Shown in pieces: positions 1-6,150 of a stretch of 10,773 nucleotides of DNA (position 1 is the first letter of the stretch; each line of letters begins with the position of its first letter). Both the position numbers and the translations under genes were made by a program. Below the pieces are notes generated by a model that was not told the origin of the DNA, made no database searches, and was given only the letters and a program-made list of their open reading frames with translations. Origin of the DNA: Pseudomonadota bacterium (GTDB taxonomy: Bacteria > Pseudomonadota > Gammaproteobacteria > Pseudomonadales > Pseudohongiellaceae); NCBI GenBank assembly GCA_022563075.1, contig JADFOC010000040.1, positions 1 to 10,773 on the forward strand. The letters run 5' to 3'.

Positions 1-3
1 GGT

Positions 4-39
4 GATTGGGGTTGAGAACTGCCAGCGGCAGTTCCAATC
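4..39. repeat. Inverted repeat / hairpin upstream of the lipoprotein gene
   Basis: Positions 16-23 (GAACTGCC) and 27-34 (GGCAGTTC) are perfect reverse complements around a 3-nt loop (AGC). An outer pair, GATTG at 4-8 and CAATC at 35-39, can extend the stem past a 7-nt bulge on the 5' side. There is no T-run immediately after it, so it is not a standard intrinsic terminator. It may be the end of an upstream transcription unit outside the window or a short chromosomal palindrome. The structure is seen in the sequence; its role is unknown. Confidence 0.5.
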
Positions 40-104
40 GGTAGCTCCAAGCTTAACTTGTTAAACTGTTTGTGCTTTAGGATTAATCAAAGGTGAATTT
101 AACT

Positions 105-470
105 ATGAAAAAATTATTAAGCGGATTGTTGGTCTTATCTCTGACAATTCTGGTTGGCTGTGCCGCTAGCGCTCCTCCTGCTGTGGGTGTTTGGGATGTC
201 GAGATGGATACGCCTCTGGGGGCAATCGGGGCTGTACTAGTGATTAATGAAGATGGTACTGGCAGCATGCATGCCGAAGCTTTGGGTGGTGATCCGGCGC
301 CTTTCTCTGGCGTTATGTTTGATGGCAATACAGTGAGTTTCGAAGCAGAGCTCGATGCCATGGGTCAGTTGATTACGCTTGAATTCAGCGGCACGGTTGA
401 CGGTGATTCCCTCAATGGCGAATTTGGCAGCGACTTCGGCTCCTTCGGTGTAACCGGTACCCGTCAGTAA
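105..470 (+). CDS. Small hypothetical lipoprotein
   Basis: A 121-residue protein starting at ATG 105; the frame is also open from GTG 93, but 105 has the Shine-Dalgarno-like AAAGGTGA (89-96) at the right distance and starts directly with a signal peptide. Residues 1-18 form a charged start (MKK), a Leu-rich core and a lipobox L-V-G-C with lipidated Cys19. Position +2 is Ala, which favours outer-membrane sorting. The mature part (about 100 residues) is rich in Gly, Asp and Thr with alternating hydrophobic residues. It has the W-x-V...dG-x-G...G-x-V-x-G-D-x-L-x-G pattern typical of small all-beta, calycin-like domains. No family can be named with certainty and no catalytic motif is visible. It is transcribed alone and ends about 40 bp before a strong terminator hairpin. 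Confidence 0.85.
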   Translation: MKKLLSGLLVLSLTILVGCAASAPPAVGVWDVEMDTPLGAIGAVLVINEDGTGSMHAEALGGDPAPFSGVMFDGNTVSFEAELDAMGQLITLEFSGTVDGDSLNGEFGSDFGSFGVTGTRQ

Positions 471-508
471 TCAGTCTACATTCTCTGAATTGGTTGCAGT
501 CAATCAAC

Positions 509-544
509 AAAAAAGGGGCCGCGATATTCGCGACCCCTTTTTTT
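509..544. terminator. Bidirectional intrinsic terminator
   Basis: AAAAAA (509-514), then GGGG-C-CGCG (515-523), loop ATATT (524-528), CGCG-A-CCCC (529-537), then TTTTTTT (538-544). The stem has eight G-C pairs and one C-A mismatch. It has a U-tract when read on either strand, so it can end both the lipoprotein gene from the left and the selenoprotein gene from the right; these two genes converge here. Confidence 0.9.
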
Positions 545-642
545 GAGCTCTGATTTACTTTTCTTCCAAGTAAGTACTGCATCGGTGCGGCGTTACTCGT
601 ATCTGCCACGCGGCGCAGGGTATTGCGGGTCAATTTCTCCAG

Positions 643-1788
643 TCAGTTGCCAGACGGTGGCTGCGGCTCGATATCGAGTGGGGCATAATAGGTCTCACCG
701 CGATTCTCCTCTGCCGCCCGCCTCGCCCGCCATTGCGGACCGGCCGAACCGCCTTCCTCATAATGTATATCCTGGCGCAGGTAATTCCAGCTATCGGGAT
801 CCAGTTCTTGGGCCAGATTAAAGTACTTTTCAGCCTTTTCCTCATTGTCCCTGGTGAAATAATAGGTGCCTAAGCGGAACGCTGGTTGGGCGCGCTCGGC
901 CTCCTCAGTGCGCTGAAAAATGCCTTCCCTGACGCGGTTCAGATCCCACACATAAGGGCTATCGGCCCCGTTTGCGGCCCAATCCCGTACTATGGGTGCG
1001 TAGTCATCGGTACCAAAGGCACCGTGACTCTTCGCATAGGTGCCTTCGTTGATGCGAACTATCTTGCCTTCCTCATCGATCCATATTCCTGAGGGAACGT
1101 TCACCAGGTTATACAAGGCGCTGATATGATGATTCACATCGATGATGGATGTGTAGGTAACGTTGGCTGCATCGAAGATTGGACCAGCGGCTGCTTCACC
1201 ACCGGTATCCTCGGCAACAGAAATTATTTCGAAATTGTCGGACTTGAGTTCTTCGTAGATTGACTGCCACACGGGCACGTCTAATCGACAGCCTCACCAC
1301 GAGGCCCAGGTTAACAGGAGAACTTTTTTCCCCCTGAAATTTGCCAGACTGATGATATTGCCATCGCGATCCGGCAATGCAAAGTCTGGCGCTTCGCCAC
1401 CTTGAAAGAAAGCTCTTCTCTCGATAGGCATACCGCCAAAACTCCAGACCCCATCTTCGTGATCGGTGACGTGAGCTTGCTGCAATTTATCCGCCAAACC
1501 GGTCACATTGAACCACGATTGGTCTTGTCGCCGTACAAACATATCGCTGTCACGATCCTGCAATACCGGGATGCATAGTTCATCGAGGCAGGCACCTTCA
1601 GGTTTCAGGACAAAATCGTTAATTCGTGTCAGATCTTCCGGTGAAACCCATAGATCGGTTGCATCTGCAAGCGTTTGCTCTATCTCGACCACCCTTTCGT
1701 TATACAGCACCGTGGCGCCCTGCGCGACGGCCAGGCCAGAAACTAAAAGCGTAGTGAGCAGCAAGCAGAGCGTTTTTATAATTTTCAT
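643..1788 (-). CDS. Exported ResA/TlpA-like thioredoxin-fold selenoprotein (in-frame UGA = Sec165)
   Basis: One 381-residue frame containing a single internal TGA (1294-1296) and ending at TGA 643-645. Start ATG 1788 is chosen because it begins a clear signal peptide (residues 1-22, core LCLLLTTLLVSGLAVA, A-V-A cleavage). The frame is open 19 codons further upstream, but that stretch looks untranslated. Residues 23-130 are a domain I cannot name, with Cys67 and Cys72 (C-L-D-E-L-C). Residues 133-140 (APDFALPD) open an AhpC/TlpA-type redoxin domain. The active site reads W161-A-S-W-[UGA165]-G-C167-R, where TlpA/ResA proteins have W-C-x-x-C. V-P232 (N-V-P-S-G) is the cis-Pro, and about 288-340 is TPR-like. 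Codons after the UGA keep the family pattern, and a SECIS-like hairpin follows immediately. I recall a protein-family name describing a ResA-like WAxxUGC (seleno)protein, which fits exactly but was not checked. Likely role: periplasmic thiol/selenol oxidoreductase of unknown substrate. The alternative, a nonsense-mutated Cys gene, is less likely. Confidence 0.85.
1258..1286 (-). promoter_or_regulatory. Bacterial SECIS-like stem-loop
   Basis: On the minus strand, starting 7 nt after the UGA: GAUU, bulged A, GAC, bulged G, UGCC, loop CGUGU, then GGCA, GUC, AAUC. This gives 11 Watson-Crick pairs with two single-nt bulges on the 5' arm. The apical loop begins 21 nt after the UGA and has G as its second nucleotide. 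Bacterial SECIS elements lie within the coding sequence just after the UGA, with a short upper stem, a small loop with G in its first two positions, and a UGA-loop spacing of roughly 16-37 nt. All of these criteria are met. The function is to recruit SelB with Sec-tRNA. The E. coli fdhF element has a bulged U near the loop; here the bulge is G, a difference worth noting. Confidence 0.75.
1294..1296 (-). other. Recoded UGA (selenocysteine) codon
   Basis: On the minus strand the codons read TGG TGA GGC TGT CGA, that is W-(UGA)-G-C-R. The UGA occupies the position of the N-terminal active-site Cys of a thioredoxin fold. It is the only stop in an otherwise open frame of 382 codons. Bases and frame are observed; Sec insertion is inferred from the position and the downstream hairpin. 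Confidence 0.82.
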
Positions 1789-1860
1789 ACCAGTGTTCCA
1801 TTTTCTTTGCGTAGTGAGTGTTAGTGTATTTACCGAATTGCCCATCCGATAGAGCGGCGT

Positions 1861-1888
1861 ATAGTATTACTTTGTTGCCTGCCTTCAA
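1861..1888 (-). promoter_or_regulatory. Possible sigma70 promoter of the selenoprotein gene
   Basis: Minus strand TTGAAG (1888-1883), 16-bp spacer, TACTAT (1866-1861), each 4 of 6 to consensus, ending about 72 nt upstream of ATG 1788. It lies between the TPR gene and the selenoprotein gene, so the latter could be transcribed on its own. Weak matches; a guess. Confidence 0.3.
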
Positions 1889-1905
1889 ACCGTTTTTTTG
1901 ATGCC

Positions 1906-2454
1906 CTAGATTATCTCTAGCTTCAGCCTCTCGATAAGAGATCGCAGATTCTGTCGTGCATTAGGACTATTGGGATGGACTTCGATCAAATTTTCGAACG
2001 CTTGTTTCGCTTTGCTCAATTCATTGCGCTGAATGTAAACCAGTCCCAATCCGGAAAGGGCGCCGAAATGCCTGGGTTCCAACGCCAGCGTTTTTTCAAT
2101 ATCTGCAATCGACGCATCGTTATCGCCCACCAGGTAGTAAAGCGTCGCCCGCTTGTTCCAGGCTTCCGCGTAATCAGGATAGTTTTCGATTATGCGGTTA
2201 AAGATAAGCAGTGATTCGGAATAACGCCGAAGATTCATCCGCTCAGTTCCCAGTTGCATTAACTGCTCGACGTCCGTATTCGGATGCTGCAACCAAAGTT
2301 CCCAGATCTGAGCCTCGGTAGCGCGCAGTACGCCGAGGTCACCGGTGTTTCTCAAGAGGGTGAACAAGCTTTCCAGGCGGGAGTCGGTCTGGTCCGCCAG
2401 GCTGAGGCAGGGAAGGATTAGAAAGCCAATCACCAGCAGATTAAATTTTCGCAT
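1906..2454 (-). CDS. Exported TPR-repeat protein
   Basis: A 182-residue protein with a Sec signal peptide (MRKFNLLVIGFLILPCLSLA, cleavage after about residue 20). From about residue 70 it carries consecutive tetratricopeptide repeats: 'RRYSESLLIFNRIIENYPDY', 'AWNKRATLYYLVGDNDASI' and 'GALSGLGLVYIQRNELSKAK', each with the W/L-G-Y-A-P spacing of the fold. TPRs are protein-interaction scaffolds, and this one should act in the periplasm; no enzymatic motif is seen. It is on the same strand as, and about 117 bp upstream of, the selenoprotein gene, which has a TPR-like tail of its own, so a functional link is possible but unproven. The start codon lacks a clear Shine-Dalgarno sequence. A TATACT hexamer (2489-2484) about 30 bp upstream could be a -10 element, without a good -35. 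Confidence 0.87.
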   Translation of the reverse strand: MRKFNLLVIGFLILPCLSLADQTDSRLESLFTLLRNTGDLGVLRATEAQIWELWLQHPNTDVEQLMQLGTERMNLRRYSESLLIFNRIIENYPDYAEAWNKRATLYYLVGDNDASIADIEKTLALEPRHFGALSGLGLVYIQRNELSKAKQAFENLIEVHPNSPNARQNLRSLIERLKLEII

Positions 2455-2581
2455 CAGAATACGGCTTGAGGGAAGACAGGGGCAGTATATCCCTACGCTC
2501 CTGCCGCTGGCTATTAAACCTAGTCATAAAAAACCGCGATAGATTCAGCAATACCGAATCGAAGTCTCGCCCTTGGGCAAA

Positions 2582-4201
2582 CTAAAAGCTGTCGGCGGTT
2601 GCCCTACGCCAATCTTCACCATACTGTTCGGGGATCGAGTCAGAGAGTAACTGGCGCTCGATCAATGGTGTGTATATCTGATCGAAATTTTGCACCTTGC
2701 CTTCACAACGTCTAAGCAGTTCAGAAGGAGTCAGCTCACCGGGATTACTGAATCCCATGGCACCGCATAATTCCAGAAACGAATGTACTGTGGCGTGATG
2801 AAAATTACGAACTCGCTGCGATCTATTCTCGAGGTTTATGGCACGAGCTCTTGCAGGATTTTGCGTGGCAACGCCAGTGGGACAATGATTGGTATTGCAA
2901 GTCTTGGACTGAATACAGCCCAATGCCATCATCATCGCCCTGGCTGCGTTGACGGTGTCGGCGCCAACGATGATTTTCTCCAGCATGTCAAATCCAGTGG
3001 CAGTTTGACCGGCACTGATCAACTTTATATGTTGGCGTAAACCGGCGCCGATGAGTACCTGGTTCACGTAGTACGTGGCTTCCAGGCACGGTGTCCCCAG
3101 TCGGTTGGAAAACTCGACTGGCGCTGCACCGGTGCCGCCTTCGGCGCCATCGATAGTGATGAAGTCAGGCAGTATCTCCGTGTCGAGCATGGCTTTTACT
3201 ATCGCCAGGAATTCCGTTTTCTTTCCCAGGCAAAATTTGAAGCCCACCGGTTTTCCTCCGGTTAAATCCCTCAGCCTCTGCACGAATTCCAGCAGGCCCC
3301 TGGGTGAATCGAATTCGGGATGTGTGGGAGGAGAGATGACGGTTTTACCGACTGGAACCAGACGTATCCTGGCAATCTCTTCGGTTACTTTGGCTCCTGG
3401 CAATACGCCTCCATGTGAAGGTTTCGCTCCCTGGGAGATTTTTATCTCAATCATCTTAACTACTTCGAGATTGGCGCGATCGGCGAAGGCCGAGTCGTCG
3501 AATGATCCATCTGGATAGCGACAGCCAAAGTATCCCGTTCCGATTTGCCAAATAATATCGCCTCCGTGCTCAAGGTGATAATTACTCAAGCCACCCTCAC
3601 CGGTGTTATGCGCGAAATTGCCGAGCATGGCTCCCCGGTTCAAGGCGGCAATGGCGGTGGAGCTAAGCGCACCGAAACTCATGGCCGAGATATTGAGTCT
3701 GGATGCACTGTACGGTTTACTGCAAGAGGGTCCGGCGAAGGTAACGCGTATATGTTGTTCCGCTACTTCTGTTGCCTTCATAGAGTGTGACAAACTGCGA
3801 TAACCGTCTGCCAGGATATCTTGTTCGGTGCCGAACGGTAGCGTATCGCTTATTGCTTTAGAACGGCGGTATATTAAGTTGCGGCGTTCCCGGCTGAAGG
3901 GTTTTTCTTCGATATTATTGGCAATGAAATATTGTTGGATCTCTGGGCGTATGTATTCCAGCATATAGCGGATGTTAGCAAGCACCGGATAGTTGCGGCG
4001 TAGATTACTGACAGAGAAAAATAGCTCATAGGCCCCAACCAGGGTCCAGGCCAACAGTAGGATGAACACAGTCAAGCGGAAAGGATATGCCAGCAGTGCC
4101 TCAATGGTGATGGCTTGCGAAGTGCTTGCAAGCAGCCAAACCAGACTCAGGGGCATGAGCACAAGTGCAATACCCCAATATAATCTTACAACGGGAGTCA
4201 T
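2582..4201 (-). CDS. Membrane-anchored FMN-binding glutamate synthase family protein
   Basis: 539 residues from ATG 4201, which is preceded by GAGG at 7-nt spacing; a TTG two codons upstream is less likely. Two hydrophobic segments (about residues 6-26 and 35-60) predict a membrane anchor. The rest is a glutamate-synthase FMN/Fe-S domain (GltB central domain, COG0069-type). It contains 'MSFGALSSTAIAALNRGA', the glycine-rich 'TIDGAEGGTGAAP' and a C-x5-C-x4-C triad (Cys429, Cys435, Cys440; 'CIQSKTCNTNHCPTGVATQ') that matches the 3Fe-4S ligands of glutamate synthases. The amidotransferase (glutaminase) domain and the C-terminal beta-helix domain of full-length GltB are missing. Members of this short family are widespread, but their true substrate is poorly defined; an FMN-dependent redox role at the membrane is inferred. 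It is separated by 44 bp from the DUF481 gene upstream on the same strand. Confidence 0.92.
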   Translation of the reverse strand: MTPVVRLYWGIALVLMPLSLVWLLASTSQAITIEALLAYPFRLTVFILLLAWTLVGAYELFFSVSNLRRNYPVLANIRYMLEYIRPEIQQYFIANNIEEKPFSRERRNLIYRRSKAISDTLPFGTEQDILADGYRSLSHSMKATEVAEQHIRVTFAGPSCSKPYSASRLNISAMSFGALSSTAIAALNRGAMLGNFAHNTGEGGLSNYHLEHGGDIIWQIGTGYFGCRYPDGSFDDSAFADRANLEVVKMIEIKISQGAKPSHGGVLPGAKVTEEIARIRLVPVGKTVISPPTHPEFDSPRGLLEFVQRLRDLTGGKPVGFKFCLGKKTEFLAIVKAMLDTEILPDFITIDGAEGGTGAAPVEFSNRLGTPCLEATYYVNQVLIGAGLRQHIKLISAGQTATGFDMLEKIIVGADTVNAARAMMMALGCIQSKTCNTNHCPTGVATQNPARARAINLENRSQRVRNFHHATVHSFLELCGAMGFSNPGELTPSELLRRCEGKVQNFDQIYTPLIERQLLSDSIPEQYGEDWRRATADSF

Positions 4202-4245
4202 AAGCAAACCTCAACAGGTTCTAGCATTGTCAGTTTACCATGGCA

Positions 4246-4971
4246 TTAAAAATTCATAACAAATGTTAAGGATGTTTCGGTGTCAGTTTTCTCGCGACCA
4301 TCAGGAACTTCGGTTTGATGCTTAATGTTGATGGAAAACTTCAGTGATAGATTATCGAGTATCTGAGTTTCAATACTAGTCTCAGACCGGAAAATACTGG
4401 TTTCGTTACCAGCCACACTACTTAGTTCCTGATGGAATGTTACAGTTTCTGACATAGTCCAATCATAGTCAACCGCCATACGGACTATAGCCTCATCAAA
4501 ATCTTCAGCTTCTGAACGCGATTGTCGCATACCGAGACCGATGTTAAGAGTCATCGCCATATTTGTTTTATTGGTAAACAGATTGCGCCCATAGTTCACC
4601 GAGATATCCGACTGACTGTCATATCCGCTGAATCGATCATCGTCGTATGTCAGTTGAGTGAGAATGAAGCTCGTGTCGGAGATCGCATAGTTAGCACTGG
4701 TGACGTAATAAATGCGTTGCGCAGTCAGCTCACCTTCGGTGGCAGCACGAAACCCATCAATTGAAAATCCATAATTCCACTCATCCCGAATCCAGTTGAC
4801 GTTTCCCCCGAACTGAATATTTTCATCTTCGGTGTTGCCCGAAGTAAAGATGGCACCCAGTTCGATTTGGATATTAAGGCCATTTTCTTCCTGTGCGAAC
4901 GACAGCACGCAGAACAACGATGCCAATAAAGTGATAAGTGTGATTAACGAGGAGTTTAGGACGTATTTCAT
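4246..4971 (-). CDS. DUF481 family outer-membrane protein
   Basis: 241 residues with a signal peptide (residues 1-26, ending L-S-F-A-Q). The mature part is made of alternating hydrophobic/polar beta strands. Hallmarks of DUF481 (YdiY-like) proteins are present: an early 'SGNTEDENIQFGG' segment, 'YDDDRFSGYDSQSDISVNYGRNL' in the middle, a run of amphipathic strands, and a C-terminal strand ending in Phe ('SLTFVMNF'), the usual beta-barrel assembly signal. Predicted location: outer membrane. The physiological role of the family is not established. It may be the first gene of a short transcription unit with the glutamate-synthase-like gene (44 bp apart). The Shine-Dalgarno sequence is weak. Confidence 0.88.
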   Translation of the reverse strand: MKYVLNSSLITLITLLASLFCVLSFAQEENGLNIQIELGAIFTSGNTEDENIQFGGNVNWIRDEWNYGFSIDGFRAATEGELTAQRIYYVTSANYAISDTSFILTQLTYDDDRFSGYDSQSDISVNYGRNLFTNKTNMAMTLNIGLGMRQSRSEAEDFDEAIVRMAVDYDWTMSETVTFHQELSSVAGNETSIFRSETSIETQILDNLSLKFSINIKHQTEVPDGREKTDTETSLTFVMNF

Positions 4972-5001
4972 AGAGTGGTCTCATAGTCGATTGAACGCGA
5001 C

Positions 5002-5030
5002 ATTTTACAAAGAGCGCCGCATAATTGCCA
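5002..5030 (-). promoter_or_regulatory. Possible promoter of the DUF481 gene
   Basis: Minus strand TGGCAA (5030-5025), 17-bp spacer, TAAAAT (5007-5002; 5 of 6 to the -10 consensus), about 31 bp upstream of ATG 4971. It lies in the 211-bp divergent region shared with sixA. The -35 is poor; tentative. Confidence 0.3.
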
Positions 5031-5036
5031 TCCGGC

Positions 5037-5065
5037 TTGACTACTAAAGATGAGCAAAAAATCAT
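5037..5065 (+). promoter_or_regulatory. Possible promoter of the sixA-cytochrome-ChaN unit
   Basis: TTGACT (5037-5042; 5 of 6), 17-bp spacer, AATCAT (5060-5065; 4 of 6), leaving a leader of about 110 nt before ATG 5183. Nearer the gene, at 5149-5158, is the self-complementary TTGATATCAA, which could be an operator. Tentative. Confidence 0.28.
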
Positions 5066-5182
5066 CGCCAAGATCACCACGACTTTGCTGGAGTTACCGA
5101 GTATTTTGCGGTATAAGGCATCAATATTCAAAAGTAGAGCTATCCTAATTGATATCAAGTCGCTGCTACCCGCCTACATTTA

Positions 5183-5677
5183 ATGAAAACCCTCTTTTTA
5201 TTGCGCCATGCCAAATCCAGTTGGGACGATCCAGAATTAAAGGATTTTGAACGTCCACTCAGTGAGCGGGGGACTGCGGATGTGCCAGTAATGGCGAATC
5301 GACTGTTACAGCGACACCAGTCGGTCGCTTGTATAATCTCCAGTCCCGCTATTCGAGCCAAGACAACTGCCAAATTATTCGCCAAGCATATTAAGTTTCC
5401 CTTCGACGAGCTAATCAGCAATCCGGAATTATACTTCGCCGGCAGCAGTATGTTTCTGAAGGCCGCAAGCCAGGTGGATGAACATTGTGATTCTGCGATG
5501 TTGGTGGGTCATAACCCGGCAATAACGGAATTCGTTAACGAGTTGGCAAATACAGACATCGACAATATACCTACATGCGGCCTGATTGAAGTGAGTCTGC
5601 CAGTGGAAAATTGGTCAGACATCCAGCTGGGCGAGGCCACGCTTGTGGATTTCGACTATCCCAAGAAGAAGACCTGA
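5183..5677 (+). CDS. sixA: SixA-family phosphohistidine phosphatase
   Basis: 164 residues, the usual size for SixA. It begins with the histidine-phosphatase signature L-L-R8-H9-A-K-S, where His9 is the phospho-accepting residue. Next come 'D-F-E-R-P-L-S-E-R-G' (21-30) and 'S-S-P-A-I-R58-A', which carries a phosphate-contacting Arg. E82 is a probable acid, and the second histidine is in 'L-V-G-H110-N-P'. SixA is a cytoplasmic phosphatase: in E. coli it acts on phosphohistidine of ArcB and, per later work, of the nitrogen PTS. No Shine-Dalgarno sequence is evident before ATG 5183. It is followed after 29 bp by the cytochrome gene on the same strand, so co-transcription is likely, though a functional link is not obvious. 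Confidence 0.92.
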   Translation: MKTLFLLRHAKSSWDDPELKDFERPLSERGTADVPVMANRLLQRHQSVACIISSPAIRAKTTAKLFAKHIKFPFDELISNPELYFAGSSMFLKAASQVDEHCDSAMLVGHNPAITEFVNELANTDIDNIPTCGLIEVSLPVENWSDIQLGEATLVDFDYPKKKT

Positions 5678-5706
5678 TTCTATGGCCGCACAATAGTGAG
5701 CAATGA

Positions 5707-6150
5707 ATGAAAACTCCCCTTCTATTAATAGTGTCTTCCGCTGTGGTATTGATGAGTTGCAGTGACGCAGATTCAGCAGCAGAGCCGAAAGCGGATGCGA
5801 GCAGATGGTACAGCCAATCACAGTTGACGGCAGGTGCTCTGGTTTTCGCGCAAAACTGCGCTCAGTGTCACGGTGATAACGCGCAGGGCACCGTGGTCGA
5901 TTGGCGCCAGAAATTGGACGATGGTTCCTTTCCGCCACCACCGTTGAACGGCTCTGCACATGCCTGGCATCACCCGCAGTCGGTGCTGCTACAGGTAATC
6001 GATAATGGTGGTGTCGATTTAGGTGGTACCATGCCTGCATTCGCCGCGCTGCTCGACCAATCGGAAAAGCTCGCAGCGATCGCTTACTTCCAGAGTTTCT
6101 GGAGCGATGAAATTTATGGTCAATGGATGCAGATGGGTGGCACTAATTAG
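5707..6150 (+). CDS. Lipoprotein c-type cytochrome
   Basis: 147 residues. It has a lipoprotein signal peptide with lipobox L-M-S-C18; +2 is Ser, favouring the outer membrane over the inner. A single class-I haem c motif C51-A-Q-C54-H55 follows. The probable axial Met is Met109 in 'G-G-T-M-P-A-F', preceded by a Pro-rich segment (F-P-P-P-P-L-N-G) and 'SAHAWHHPQ'. The C-terminal helix 'EKLAAIAYFQSFWSDEIYGQW' is typical of the fold. It should be a periplasm-facing, lipid-anchored electron carrier; its partner is unknown. ATG 5707 has AGTGAG (5695-5700) at 6-nt spacing. Its 3' end overlaps the start of the next gene, suggesting translational coupling. Confidence 0.92.
   Translation: MKTPLLLIVSSAVVLMSCSDADSAAEPKADASRWYSQSQLTAGALVFAQNCAQCHGDNAQGTVVDWRQKLDDGSFPPPPLNGSAHAWHHPQSVLLQVIDNGGVDLGGTMPAFAALLDQSEKLAAIAYFQSFWSDEIYGQWMQMGGTN

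Noticed and set aside
543..821. Plus-strand ORF opposite the selenoprotein gene
   Set aside because: Low-complexity shadow with no domain, starting in the terminator tail; the minus frame has clear family motifs.
643..1278. Separate shorter protein starting at GTG 1278
   Set aside because: It would begin in the middle of a thioredoxin fold without its first strand, active site or signal peptide; the GTG is better read as Val171 of the full-length protein.
1294..1296. Plain nonsense mutation making a pseudogene
   Set aside because: The only lesion is a UGA at the catalytic Cys position, the frame stays intact for 216 more codons, no other decay is seen, and a SECIS-like hairpin follows. Not fully excluded without the rest of the genome.
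2528..2560. Possible terminator after the glutamate-synthase-like gene (minus strand)
   Set aside because: The stem is only 5 bp (GATTC/GAATC) and the T-run is 8 nt away, so it is too weak to call.
4874..5158. Minus-strand ORF spanning the region upstream of the DUF481 gene
   Set aside because: It overlaps the DUF481 coding sequence out of frame and has no recognisable domain; a spurious ORF.
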